From: Microstegium vimineum
Lineage: Eukaryota; Streptophyta; Magnoliopsida; Poales; Poaceae
DNA length: 64,000 nucleotides
Direction: 5' to 3'
Assembly: GCA_022036555.1 (NCBI GenBank)
Contig: CM039130.1
Span: 9,517,964 to 9,581,963 of the forward strand
The notes under the pieces were generated by a model. It searched no databases and was not told the origin of the DNA. It saw only the letters and a program-made list of their open reading frames with translations. The position numbers were made by a program, and so were the translations under genes. Position 1 is the stretch's first letter. Every line of letters starts with the position of its first letter. Below are positions 55,409-64,000 of the stretch, piece after piece.

Positions 55409-58395
55409 TCAGGATGCAGGCACGATGATGGCCTCATCGTGATCACTCTGGAGGTAAGCAGGTTTGTCACCCTCTTCAAGGACATGTAGGGTAACGTCCG
55501 CCCCAAAAGGAGCCATTTCTTAATAACTTTTGTACTCTTGTTCGTCTGTCACTCCGTCGACACCGAAAATCTTCCTTTTGCCTTGCAATACTACATGTAG
55601 TCTTCCATTTGTATTGTTATCCCTTGCATAGAAGATTTGCAAAACATCCTTTGCAAGGACGAAGGGGTCATCTCTGTATGCGGTCTTGGATAGATCAACG
55701 GTAGTGAACCCATCCTTGTCGGTGTTGATTTCATCTAGCCGTACCCAGTGGCAATGGAAAAGAGCAACTTTCAACTGATGTCCATAGTCTATCTCCCATA
55801 TCTCATCTATGAAACCATAGTATGTTGCCTCCACCGTGTCGTACTCATCGTGGGTGTCGAAACGAACACCACTATTTTGGTTGGTGCTCTTTCCGTCCTA
55901 TTTTTTGTGTAAAATGTAAAACCATTTATTTAATATCCTTGGTACATCATTAGCGTAGTCAAAGGTCCGGGGGCTAAGAGATCTAGCTGATATCCCGTCA
56001 CCATTCCTAGCCTTTGGCGTCGAAACCAATCATTGAATTCCTCCTTATGTTTTTTCTCAAGTCAAGCCTGTGACCTACCGATGTGCTTATTTTGCAGTAA
56101 CTGCTTGTGCTCATCAATGTATGTCATCACACCGTCAGCCTACTAGAGAACAGCGAAGTGTGCTTGTTTGAAGGAGACCACTTTGTCTATCTTTACAGCT
56201 TTCTCACCTATTGTTCCTTTGCCCCCCTAGTCTTCCATTGTGATGAGATACTGGAACTCCGACCCGCTTGATGTCTAGATAATATGTGGAGAACTCAATA
56301 GCCTCCTCTGTTGACCATCCTTCTACCATGCTCCCTTCTGGTCTGAATTTATTCCTAACATACCACCTAAAAAGTTTCATCAGCCTCTCGAAAGGAAACA
56401 TCTGGTGTAGGTACATTGGGCCAAGGGCTTTTATTTGATCCACAAGATGAACAAGTAGATGCACTGATATGTCGAAGTAAGTCGGTGGGAAATGCATCTC
56501 AAGTCTGCATAGAATCTTGGCTATCTCCTGCTTCAGGTGGTCTAGCTTGGCCCCTTCAATGACCTTTTCAGAGATCATGTCGAAGAACGAACACAACTTT
56601 ATGATTGGAGCGCGGACCTTGTCAGGGAGGATACCTCGCAGGGCAACTAGGAGCAGCTGAGTCATAATGACATGAAAATCATGGGCCTTCATAGAACCAA
56701 AGTTAAACTTAAGTTCTCTCATGTTAACTAGCCTCTTCGGGTTCCCACAGTAGCCACTCGGTACTTTGAGATCATTGAAGAAAGAAATAAGCATTTCCTT
56801 TTCCTCCTTTTTCAGTGTCCATGATGTCACCAGAAGTTTCAAGTGGCCATCCTCAAGAGTTATTGGGTGCAACTCCTTCTTGAGGCCTAGGTGTTGCATA
56901 TCCAAGCGTGTCGCGAGAGAATCTTTGCTTGTTCCCCGGTGTTCATCAACGTGTTAAGTGTGTCCCATGTAGACCATCTTCTTGTTTTCTGGTAGATGTG
57001 TAGCATCAGTCCTGTCCAAGCACTCGATACACCCAGTGTATCCTTTTGTCTTCTCTCCAGACAAGCAACCTCGCCCTGACAGGTCGGTGATTGTAGCGAT
57101 AAGTACAACCTTTATCTTGACATGTTATCTTTTGTACTCATCTCAAACATCCTTCACATCCCACATCTATAGTAGTCCATCGATCACTGGTTCTAGAAGC
57201 ACATCAATATCATTACCAGGTTGTTTTGGCCCTTGGATTAGTAATGGCATTTGGATGTATGACCGTTTCATACAAAGCCAGGGTGGAAGGTTGTATATAC
57301 ATAGCGTCACTGGCCAAGTGCTATGATTGGTTCTAACCTGGTCAAACGGATTCATCCCATCCGTGCTCAAAGCTAACCACAAATGCCTTAACTCTCCATC
57401 GATGTTCTTATAGAACATAGTGTTGATAGTCCTCCAGTCCGACCCATCGGCGGGGTACCTCAACATTGAATCTTTCTTTCGCTCTTTGTTGTGCCAATGT
57501 AACAGCTTGGCTGACTTTGCATTTGCAAACAACCTATGCACTCGTGGAGCTATAGGAAAATACCACACGGACTTGACGGGCCCTCCTCTGGTCTTGCTTC
57601 CTTCATTTGATGGTCCTTGCTTGTATCGGGGAGCTTTACACTTGTGACATGCATCCAAGTCTTTGTATTTCTCTCCACGGTACAATATGCAGTCGTTGAA
57701 ACACGCGTGGATTTTCTCAACCTCGAGGCCAATTGGGCAAATCATTTGCTTGGCCAGGTAAGTCTTTTCTGCTAACTTGGTACCCTTCGGGAACAGTTTA
57801 TGTAGTATACCTAACAAGTTATCGAAGTCTTTATCACTCAACCCATTCGTTGATTTGAACTCCAATAGCATGATGTTGGCTTCCAGTTTGCTTATTAGGC
57901 AAGTCAAATACAATGGTGTTTTTGCATCCTTTCTCATGATCTCTAGTTTTTTCAACTGTGAAGCACTAAAGAATCCCCCATGCACATCATATAGAAGTTG
58001 TGAAATGACATCATTTTCCTCTGTGTCATCAGCTAATGTATTCATAAACACATCATCATTGGTAGGCACATGTTCTGTGTAATCATGAACAGGCAATAAT
58101 GCATTCCGGGATACACTAGGCATGGGAACATCATCATTGCTTTCTTGTGCAACATTTTGACCAACCTCTCCATGCAAAGTCCAAATCGTGTAGTTTCTCA
58201 TGAACCCCCTTGTAATCAAGTGCAATCGTATATGCTCCACGTCGCCCTATTTTCTTGTATCCTTGCAGTCTTTGCATGGACATAATACAAGAGTGAGTCC
58301 CTAGCATTGGCTCTAGCTCGCTTGATGAAATCGTCAATGCCCGTCAAGTACCGTGGGTCTGTACATGACAGATCATACATCCACCCTCGAGCCAT
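55409..58395 (-). pseudogene. TNP2-type CACTA transposase
   Basis: Start MARGWMYDLSCTDPRYLTG at 58395, the transposase-associated N-terminal domain. The TNP2 core (58240-57167) has SDKDFDNLLGILHKLFPKG, CHKCKAPRY and DGMNPFDQVRTNHSTWPV, then after a frame break TDLSGRGCLSGEKTKGYTGC near 57090. DUF4218 follows (56905-56204) with LGPMYLHQMFPFERLMKLF and VEGWSTEEAIEF, then DUF4216 (55834-55520). Stop TGA 55411-55409. Domain order matches intact plant TNP2 genes. Several frame breaks (near 58216, 57150, 56950, 56200) are either introns or damage; at least some appear to be damage. Confidence 0.85.
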
Positions 58396-59191
58396 GTCTG
58401 CACAGATAAAATGGGCAGAGCAGAGGAAACCTAGGAACATATTAATAAGAGCCTTTATGAACAATATTAATACATGAAGCACATAAACATAATGTATGAT
58501 CTGTCGCGGACATTTAGGGTTTAGGGTTTCAATAGGAGCATTTTAACAATATTATTTGAAGCACATAAGCATATATATAATGTATTCTTCGATATAATTT
58601 GAATTTGGTCGCGCTATAAAAAGTGAGACAACAAATAGATAACAATGGAGGCTTCATCGTAAACAACATTAATTGCATACTCTTTTTGAACAACAATATA
58701 GGCACTTGTTTAATTCCCTTCCAAATTCTAAAACACCGACAATATTCCACATCCCATCAAATCTTTAAATGCATGCATGGAATATAACTAATTACAAATT
58801 TTATCCATAATTTTTTAGATGAATCTTTCGAAACTAGCTACTCAATGATTGGACAATAATTACCCAATAAAAACAAAGTGCTACAATTTTTCCAAGTAAT
58901 TTTGGATCTAAAAGCTAGGAAAAAATGGACACAAATTGCAACAACCCTCTTCTTGATCATGAACAATAGTATAGCTCCAAAATATAGTTTTGCACACAAA
59001 AGCAATGTAAACCTACAATTCTAAACAAGTATGCTTGTTACTAACCAAGAGCTAGAAGATGTGAGCATCCAAGAGTGAAGAGGAGCCGCAACAATGGAGA
59101 TTAAGAAATCCAGCAGCCGCAACAATAGAGAGAGGAGCTCCTCACGCACTGTTCTGTACTGTTGGGACAGAGAAGGGAGAGGAGATCGAGA

Positions 59192-59199
59192 TATTTATA
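59192..59199 (-). promoter_or_regulatory. TATA box of the TNP2 gene
   Basis: TATAAATA on the minus strand directly downstream of the right subterminal repeats and about 0.8 kb before the ATG at 58395. This is the standard place for the En/Spm promoter. Confidence 0.6.
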
Positions 59200-59204
59200 C
59201 TGTA

Positions 59205-59479
59205 CACCAAATCACTGTCGGTTCAAGACACGAACTGGCAGTGAAACACCCACATCACTGCCGGTTCGTGGCTTGAACTGGCAGTGATAGAGCAGAGAGG
59301 CATCATTGCCGGTTCAAGTCACGAACCGACAGTGATGTGGTGTTTCACTGTCGGTTCTGCCCCTGCCCCAATAATTGAGGGTCTGCCAGAGCATGAACCG
59401 GCAGTGATGAGGCATCACCGCCGGTCCAAACAAAACCGGCGGTGATGGGCCAGCAGTGATGCCAGATTCTATAGTAGTG
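59205..59479. repeat. CACTA right subterminal repeats
   Basis: About twelve CACTGCCGGTT-type motifs in both orientations, including CACTGTCGGTTC and CACCGCCGGTCC variants, reaching to the terminal CACTACTATAG (complement of 59469-59479). Confidence 0.85.
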
Positions 59480-59602
59480 TCAAATCCTGGTGCTACTTTT
59501 GCTCGTCTGATCTTAGCTTTGTAGTATGTCTGCTGCAACATTTGCATCTCTCAATACATGGTGTATTTCAAGACCTTAGGAAATTCTTTTCCAATTTTCT
59601 AA

Positions 59603-61321
59603 GGAAGAATTAAGAATCAGACCCTAAAAACAAAATTGTTTAGGAATCAGACTCTTTTTGTTTTGAATTTGGGAATCTGGCTCCAAAACAAAAATTTCTT
59701 AGGAATCTGGCATTATGTCAGTTTGAAGGTCTAACGGTGTTAATTTTAGGGGTACAATGACCATTTTATCTCGATACAAAAAATGAAAAAACAGAATTTG
59801 GCTTATATGGTATATTTAGAGTATATATATATATAGAGTAATTCCTTTTTACTCTCGCTTGTATTTAGTCTCACCCTCTCCCGTAACCTATTCCACGCGC
59901 GATTTAACAGACCACGTTGGGGTGCTAGCGGAGCGACCACGTTGGGGTGCTAGCGGAGCTAACAGAGGATACAGACGACGGTGCACATATATACGTGAAT
60001 ATGAATTAAATAATTATCATAGAAGTGGATGCCAGATAATTGACGGCAATAGCGGATTAAAAGATACGCTGTCCTTGCATTTTTTTCGGATCTGAACTGC
60101 TTATTTAGTCAGGTCTATTTTCTTTTTGATGATATTTGCAGTCGAGTGCCCGTCGAGATGCATGGCCGCCGCCGTCCACCAACATAAACGCAAGAACGGA
60201 GGTTTTATTAATTGATCGCTGTGTTCAGTATTAAAACTTACTGAAATACTAAGAAATACTAACAACTATATAAGAATACTAATAGCCAGTAAAATAGCCA
60301 CTAAAAGAAGTACTCAGATACTGACAAAAATAATGATAACTACTAGTCATAGTACCGGCTAAATACTTAAACATACTAACAACTACTTAAAGGTATTAAC
60401 AACTAATGAAGTTACAGTACCGAAGCTATTGACAAAATACTTAAAGATACGACAAAGTATTTAAAGATACTGGCAAAATACTTGATGATACCGACAAAAT
60501 ATGAAGATATTGACATCTACTTAAGAGTACCAGCTGTACCAAACTACTAACAAATACTCGATGATACCGATGAAATACTTTACTGACACAATACTTGATG
60601 ATACTAATAACTACTTAAAGGTACTAATAACTACTAAAGCTATAATAACGATACTTGATGATACTAACAACTACTTAAAGATACTAATAACTACTAAAGC
60701 TATAATAACAATGATCGTACCAAACTATTGACAAAAAACTGAAAATACTTAAAAATACTAAAAAATACTTTAAGATACTAACAAAATTATTGATTAATTT
60801 GTCCCATGCTCGAATAAAATAGTAGCAACTAAGAACTAATTAGCAAGTACAAAAATATTAACAAATACTGGAAACTAAAAAGGAGTCATAGTACACAAAA
60901 ATGAAAACTAGCCACTACTTTAAATATAGACAACTGAAAAGAGATTAAAGAACGTAGTAATGGACAGCTCTGGAGGGATTAAAAAAATGAAAGGCATATG
61001 CCAGACACACGCACAGGCTTTTTAATTTTTTATGACCACTGGATAGGTAGCTGCATGCGCGCGGGGGCATGGCGTCAGGTGCGCGTGCGTGTGTATACAC
61101 ACACTAAATATACAATAAATAAGCTAAACTTTGTTTTTTTATTTTTTTATCAGGGTAAAATGGTCATTGTACCTCCAAAGTTAACACCATTAGGCCTTCA
61201 AACTAACATAAGGCCAGATTTCTAAGAAAATTTAGTTTTGGGTTCAAATTTACAAATTCAAAACAAAAAGAGCCTGATTCCTAAACAGTTTTGTTTTTAG
61301 GGCCTGATTCCTAATTCTCCT
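59603..61321. mobile_element. Non-autonomous Mutator-like element (1719 bp)
   Basis: A 9-bp target duplication ATTTTCTAA flanks it (59594-59602 and 61322-61330). Long terminal inverted repeats of about 185 bp: the left starts GGAAGAATTAAGAATCAG, the right, read inward, AGGAGAATTAGGAATCAG. A 9-bp duplication with long inverted repeats defines Mutator-like elements. It encodes no transposase. The interior holds a 25-bp tandem pair (GACCACGTTGGGGTGCTAGC, 59911 and 59936) and a degenerate repeat field at 60220-60960. Confidence 0.88.
60220..60960. repeat. Degenerate short-period repeat inside the Mutator-like element
   Basis: Dozens of variants of ACTACTTAAAGATACTAA, GACAAAATACTTGATGATAC and CTACTAAAGCTATAATAAC, with a basic period near 10-20 bp. 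Some larger units recur (around 60600-60650 and 60657-60712). Not coding. Confidence 0.75.
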
Positions 61322-61520
61322 ATTTTCTAACTTTTGTCCAGTATACATCCATATATTCTCTTTTGTAAAGTACCAGTTGACTTGATTAATTACGACCGTT
61401 GAGTCGCCATATACGCAGTCTTTTCATCCCAAATGAGTTTGCAACTTTTAGGTCGTGTATCAAAGCTTTGTATTCTGTCTCATTATTTGTTGCTTGCCAT
61501 AGGATACATATTTGAGCTAT

Positions 61521-62090
61521 TTCCCTTCTAGAGATATGAAAAGTATTCCTACTTCCTTCCGTCTAGTTTGAGAGTTGTCAAAGTACATTTTCCAATTGTG
61601 GGTGTCACTCAAAGTACATTTTCCAATTGTGGGGGTCACTCCTGCTCCTCTACCTTGGTTGGGTATCCAGTAGGAGAGGAGGCGAGGGTTTCCCCACAGG
61701 ACAGGAGGAGGAAGGACAGGGGTAGAAGGGACAAAGTGCAAAGTGGTATTCTATAAAAATTGCAGCATTGGCATTCAATATGGGCAACAATTGCAGCAAT
61801 TGTACATTTATACTTCGGACGTCTTTTCCTTGTATAATCTAAGTTGTAGTTCTGGTTGCGCACGTAGCCTTGCTCCGTGCTCTTTGTTTAGTTGGGCCAT
61901 GGGCCCGTTGATCAGGCCTACTCTTCTACTATCCTGTCCATGGATCCCTTATGGGCCCATCGACACTGACCTTCCTAAGATTATCTGTTCTTGATGTTTA
62001 AGTCCAGCGGCACGGGATCTAGCTCGGTGCTAAGTTGAGTTTTTGGATTTGGCTAGTGTAACCTTGTCCTTGATCATCTAGTGAGCTTAG
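61521..62090. other. Intergenic DNA with a small tandem duplication
   Basis: CAAAGTACATTTTCCAATTG occurs twice about 32 bp apart (near 61579 and 61611). No gene recognised. Ends with TTA at 62088-62090, the target duplication of the MITE. Confidence 0.4.
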
Positions 62091-62375
62091 AGCATCTCCA
62101 AGAGACTCTCTATATCCTTCCTAAATGGTAGGAATAGAGATTTTGATGAAAAACTATTCTCCAATAGCTTATCTAAATGGTGATCTAAATATAATCATCC
62201 TCTATTCCGGATTTTTCACTAGCCAAATACAAAAGATGAGATTGACTTTCTAGAGTGTGTGTGGGATATAGAAAAGTTGTTCGAAAGTGAAAAGATATAC
62301 AAAGCGATTTTTATGTAAATGACTCTCTAAATGATAATTAGAGAGTGGAATTTAGAAAGACTCTTGGAGATGCTT
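62091..62375. mobile_element. Tourist-like MITE (285 bp)
   Basis: Ends are GAGCATCTCCAAGAG and, read inward from the right, AAGCATCTCCAAGAG. Flanked by TTA (62088-62090 and 62376-62378), the duplication typical of PIF/Harbinger-type MITEs. No coding capacity. Confidence 0.8.
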
Positions 62376-62597
62376 TTAGGTGGCTTTGTTCTTTTTGCTT
62401 ACTAGAATTGTGGAGGTGCTCCCTCTATGCTTAAAGTACTAGTTGCTCATGTTTGTGTAACCTTGCAAGCTAGAATTTGAAGATGGAGACAAGTTCAAAA
62501 TAAATCCAAGATCGACCGGTTCAAAATTTATTTAGTGCATTCATGTTTGCTTATGATTTTTAAGATCGACCGGTTCAAAATTCTTAAAAAAATAATA

Positions 62598-62826
62598 ATA
62601 GTGCATTCATAGATGTGCATTATCATAAAATTTGAGATTTAAATCATTTTCGTAAAAAATATAGGAAAATAAAAAATTTCATTTGCATATGTGCAAGAGG
62701 ACAAAATTCTAGAAATTATGTTTTATGCATATGTAAATAATTTTTTTTTATTTTTATATGATTTTTTACAAAAACAAGTTTGAATCTTAAATTTTGTGAC
62801 AATAGACATCTATAGATGCATTATTG
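62598..62826. repeat. Foldback (hairpin) element
   Basis: Arms of roughly 100 bp are inverted complements with mismatches: the left begins GTGCATTCATAGATG, the right ends CATCTATAGATGCATTA. Matching inner landmarks are CATTTGCATATG on the left and TATGCATATGTAAATA on the right. The loop is about 35 bp around 62695-62725. A transcript would form a long imperfect hairpin. A 19-bp phrase GATCGACCGGTTCAAAATT is doubled just outside at about 62510 and 62563. Confidence 0.7.
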
Positions 62827-62829
62827 ATG

Positions 62830-63317
62830 TGTATAGTTTTATTTTATTTTTTTTTAAAAAAAACTCTTTATAGTATGGTTTTAATAGATAGATTGCACCG
62901 AAGATGTAGTTTGTATTGAATTTTGCACGTATATCTACAGAAATCGCAAAATTGATTTGTACGAAATAAATTTCGTGACAACGAACACTCATGAGCATAG
63001 ATGTCGTGACAGCTGTGAACAAATTCCGGCACGTATACTCTGATCTCGCCTCTCGATACTCCAGAGCATCTTGACTCCAGAGTCTCCAACTCGTTTTTTT
63101 TTTTTTTTTTTGCTTATATCCTAGAAAATATCCAAACTCCCTACGGTTTCGCATTAGATTCGGCAATCGGCACGGAATCCGCTTTCCTCATATGGCGAAC
63201 CAATCGCGTGTCGATGGCAAATATTATATGTACACCGGCAAGGCAAGCACGACACGATTCATCAATCCAAAAAACAAACAGTCGGTACGGTCGCGACGTC
63301 GAGGACTTTATGTGGTG
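62830..63317. other. Upstream region of the F-box gene
   Basis: Contains T-runs near 62840-62855 and 63093-63111, then a CCAATCG phrase near 63210 and a TATTATATG phrase at 63222-63230, about 90 bp before the ATG. These could be promoter elements; support is weak. Confidence 0.3.
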
Positions 63318-64000
63318 ATGATGACGACAGCGCCGGCCAGTGGACCGGCGGCGGAAGATCAGCTCCTGAACGACGACGTGGTCGTCGAGATCCTCCAGCG
63401 CCTCCCAACCGCCGCCGTTCTCCGCTCACGTGCCGTCTGCAAAGCATGGCAGCGCATGAGCAGCAGCGCCGAGTTCATCGCCGCCTACTACGCCCGGCGC
63501 CACCCCCTGGAGCTCATCTTCCAGTGCGGCGGCGCGATCAACGGCGCGTTAGAAACCATCCCGCTGGGCACCCTTGCCGAGGAGGAGCGCCGGTGTCTCC
63601 GTCACTTGCAGTACCCTGCGTACACACCCACCGGCGGCGGCAGAGATTGGAGTGGATACTTGTTGATCGATTCCTGCGACGGGCTGCTGCTGTTTCAGAG
63701 AGACAGTGACCGTAAGGACTTCGCCGTCGTCAACCCGGTGACGCAGCAGTGGAGCACGGTGCCTCGTGTCCCCGGCGCCGCCGTCTACACGGTGCCGACC
63801 GGATTCTACGTGCACGGGCCATCAGGCGAGCACCGGCTCCTATATCTTGCCGCCGACGACCAAGGAGGATCACATTACGTCTGCGAACCTGCCCAAGCTG
63901 CTTGTCGTCGGCTGGGACAAGCCTGGCCATGGCCCAACGGCGGCAATCTCTGCGCGGACCTACCCGTTCGCTACGTCAACCATGGCGGCAAGCTTCACTG
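63318..64000 (+). CDS. F-box protein, C-terminus beyond the window
   Basis: The frame from ATG at 63318 (MMTTAPASGP) is open to the window end, about 227 codons. Residues 20-60 form an F-box: DDVVVEILQRLPTAAVLRSR, then AVCKAWQRMSSSAEFIAAYY, including the L-R-LP and C-K-W pattern that binds the SKP1 subunit of SCF ubiquitin ligases. Downstream are SCDGLLLFQRDSD and VVNPVTQQWSTVPRVP, the usual landmarks of plant F-box proteins with a kelch-like or F-box-associated region that picks substrates. GC-rich with no stop, so it looks intact. The upstream frame is also open but has no better ATG. The substrate is unknown. Confidence 0.88.
   Translation, partial: MMTTAPASGPAAEDQLLNDDVVVEILQRLPTAAVLRSRAVCKAWQRMSSSAEFIAAYYARRHPLELIFQCGGAINGALETIPLGTLAEEERRCLRHLQYPAYTPTGGGRDWSGYLLIDSCDGLLLFQRDSDRKDFAVVNPVTQQWSTVPRVPGAAVYTVPTGFYVHGPSGEHRLLYLAADDQGGSHYVCEPAQAACRRLGQAWPWPNGGNLCADLPVRYVNHGGKLH

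Larger units (their letters stand above)
49232..59479 (-). mobile_element. Complete CACTA (En/Spm) transposon, 10,248 bp
   Basis: The left end is CACTACTCCAGAACAGC and the right end, read inward, CACTACTATAGAATCTGGC. Flanking 3-bp duplication TCA at 49229-49231 and 59480-59482. Both ends carry CACTGCCGGTT subterminal repeats in both orientations. Two genes lie on the minus strand: a TNP2-type transposase (55409-58395) nearest the right end and a TnpA-like/Ulp1 protein gene (49677-53208) further left, with a third repeat cluster between them (54787-54948). It has inserted into an old Ty3 RNase H remnant. Both genes show frame breaks. Confidence 0.92.
59483..61520 (-). pseudogene. Ty3 RNase H fragment interrupted by a Mutator-like element
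   Basis: The two flanks 61520-61331 and 59593-59483, read on the minus strand, are parts of one RNase H of the kind found in Tat elements. The first has NNETEYKALIHDLKVANSFG and then YGDSTVVINQV after a one-base shift. The second has GLEIHHVLRDANVAADIL and RRAKVAPGF. They join at the duplicated 9 bp. The fragment ends at the CACTA target site (59480-59482). No other pol domain adjoins. Confidence 0.75.

Overview
The window looks like gene-poor, repeat-dense nuclear DNA of a grass (Poaceae, probably panicoid). The inference rests on a RIRE2-like Tat retrotransposon with a tRNA-Arg primer site, CACTA elements with CACTGCCGGTT subterminal repeats, Athila-type LTRs with a tRNA-Asp primer site, a Tourist-like MITE and a GC-rich F-box gene. 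I see no bacterial features. The only ordinary host gene I can defend is an F-box gene starting at 63318 and running off the right edge.

Layout. 1-10310: a decayed Copia reverse-transcriptase piece, then nested Athila-type Ty3 elements on the minus strand (LTRs 982-2218 and 4141-5644, remnant pol 8694-10300). 10401-11343: a Copia 3' LTR. 11391-13972: a 2.6-kb block repeated at 36811-39389. 14242-17383: CACTA-like repeats holding another Athila-type LTR. 17384-33666: a structurally complete 16.3-kb Tat-lineage Ty3 element with a perfect 5-bp target duplication (GGTAC), inserted inside an open reading frame. 33672-36810: short repeats and a CACTA terminus. 39390-45636: remnant of a second Tat-type element in the opposite orientation. 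45640-48985: a hAT element. 49232-59479: a complete 10.2-kb CACTA element with a TCA duplication. 59603-61321: a Mutator-like element with a 9-bp duplication, inside an older Ty3 RNase H fragment. 62091-62826: a MITE and a foldback element. 63318-64000: the F-box gene.

Most notable are the two Tat elements. Each carries, opposite to gag-pol, a spliced gene with its own TATA box: an N-terminal region I recognise as the 'putative gypsy type transposon' (Transposase_28) domain, a basic/acidic middle and a long coiled coil. At least three GT-AG introns lie at matching positions in the two copies (a fourth pair is less certain), and splicing in the better copy joins the coiled coil without a frame break. 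In the second element the gene survives next to a protease fragment with no reverse transcriptase or integrase between them. Function is unknown. The complete CACTA element is the second highlight: its two genes each follow the same module (a subterminal-repeat cluster, then a TATA box), and its second gene ends in a Ulp1-like cysteine protease with His, Asp, Gln and Cys in place.

Nearly all transposon genes are broken. In the complete Tat element every in-frame stop of pol, and one in gag, can be explained by one C-to-T change of CAG or CGA, as expected from long methylation. All calls come from reading the sequence by eye; no similarity search was run.
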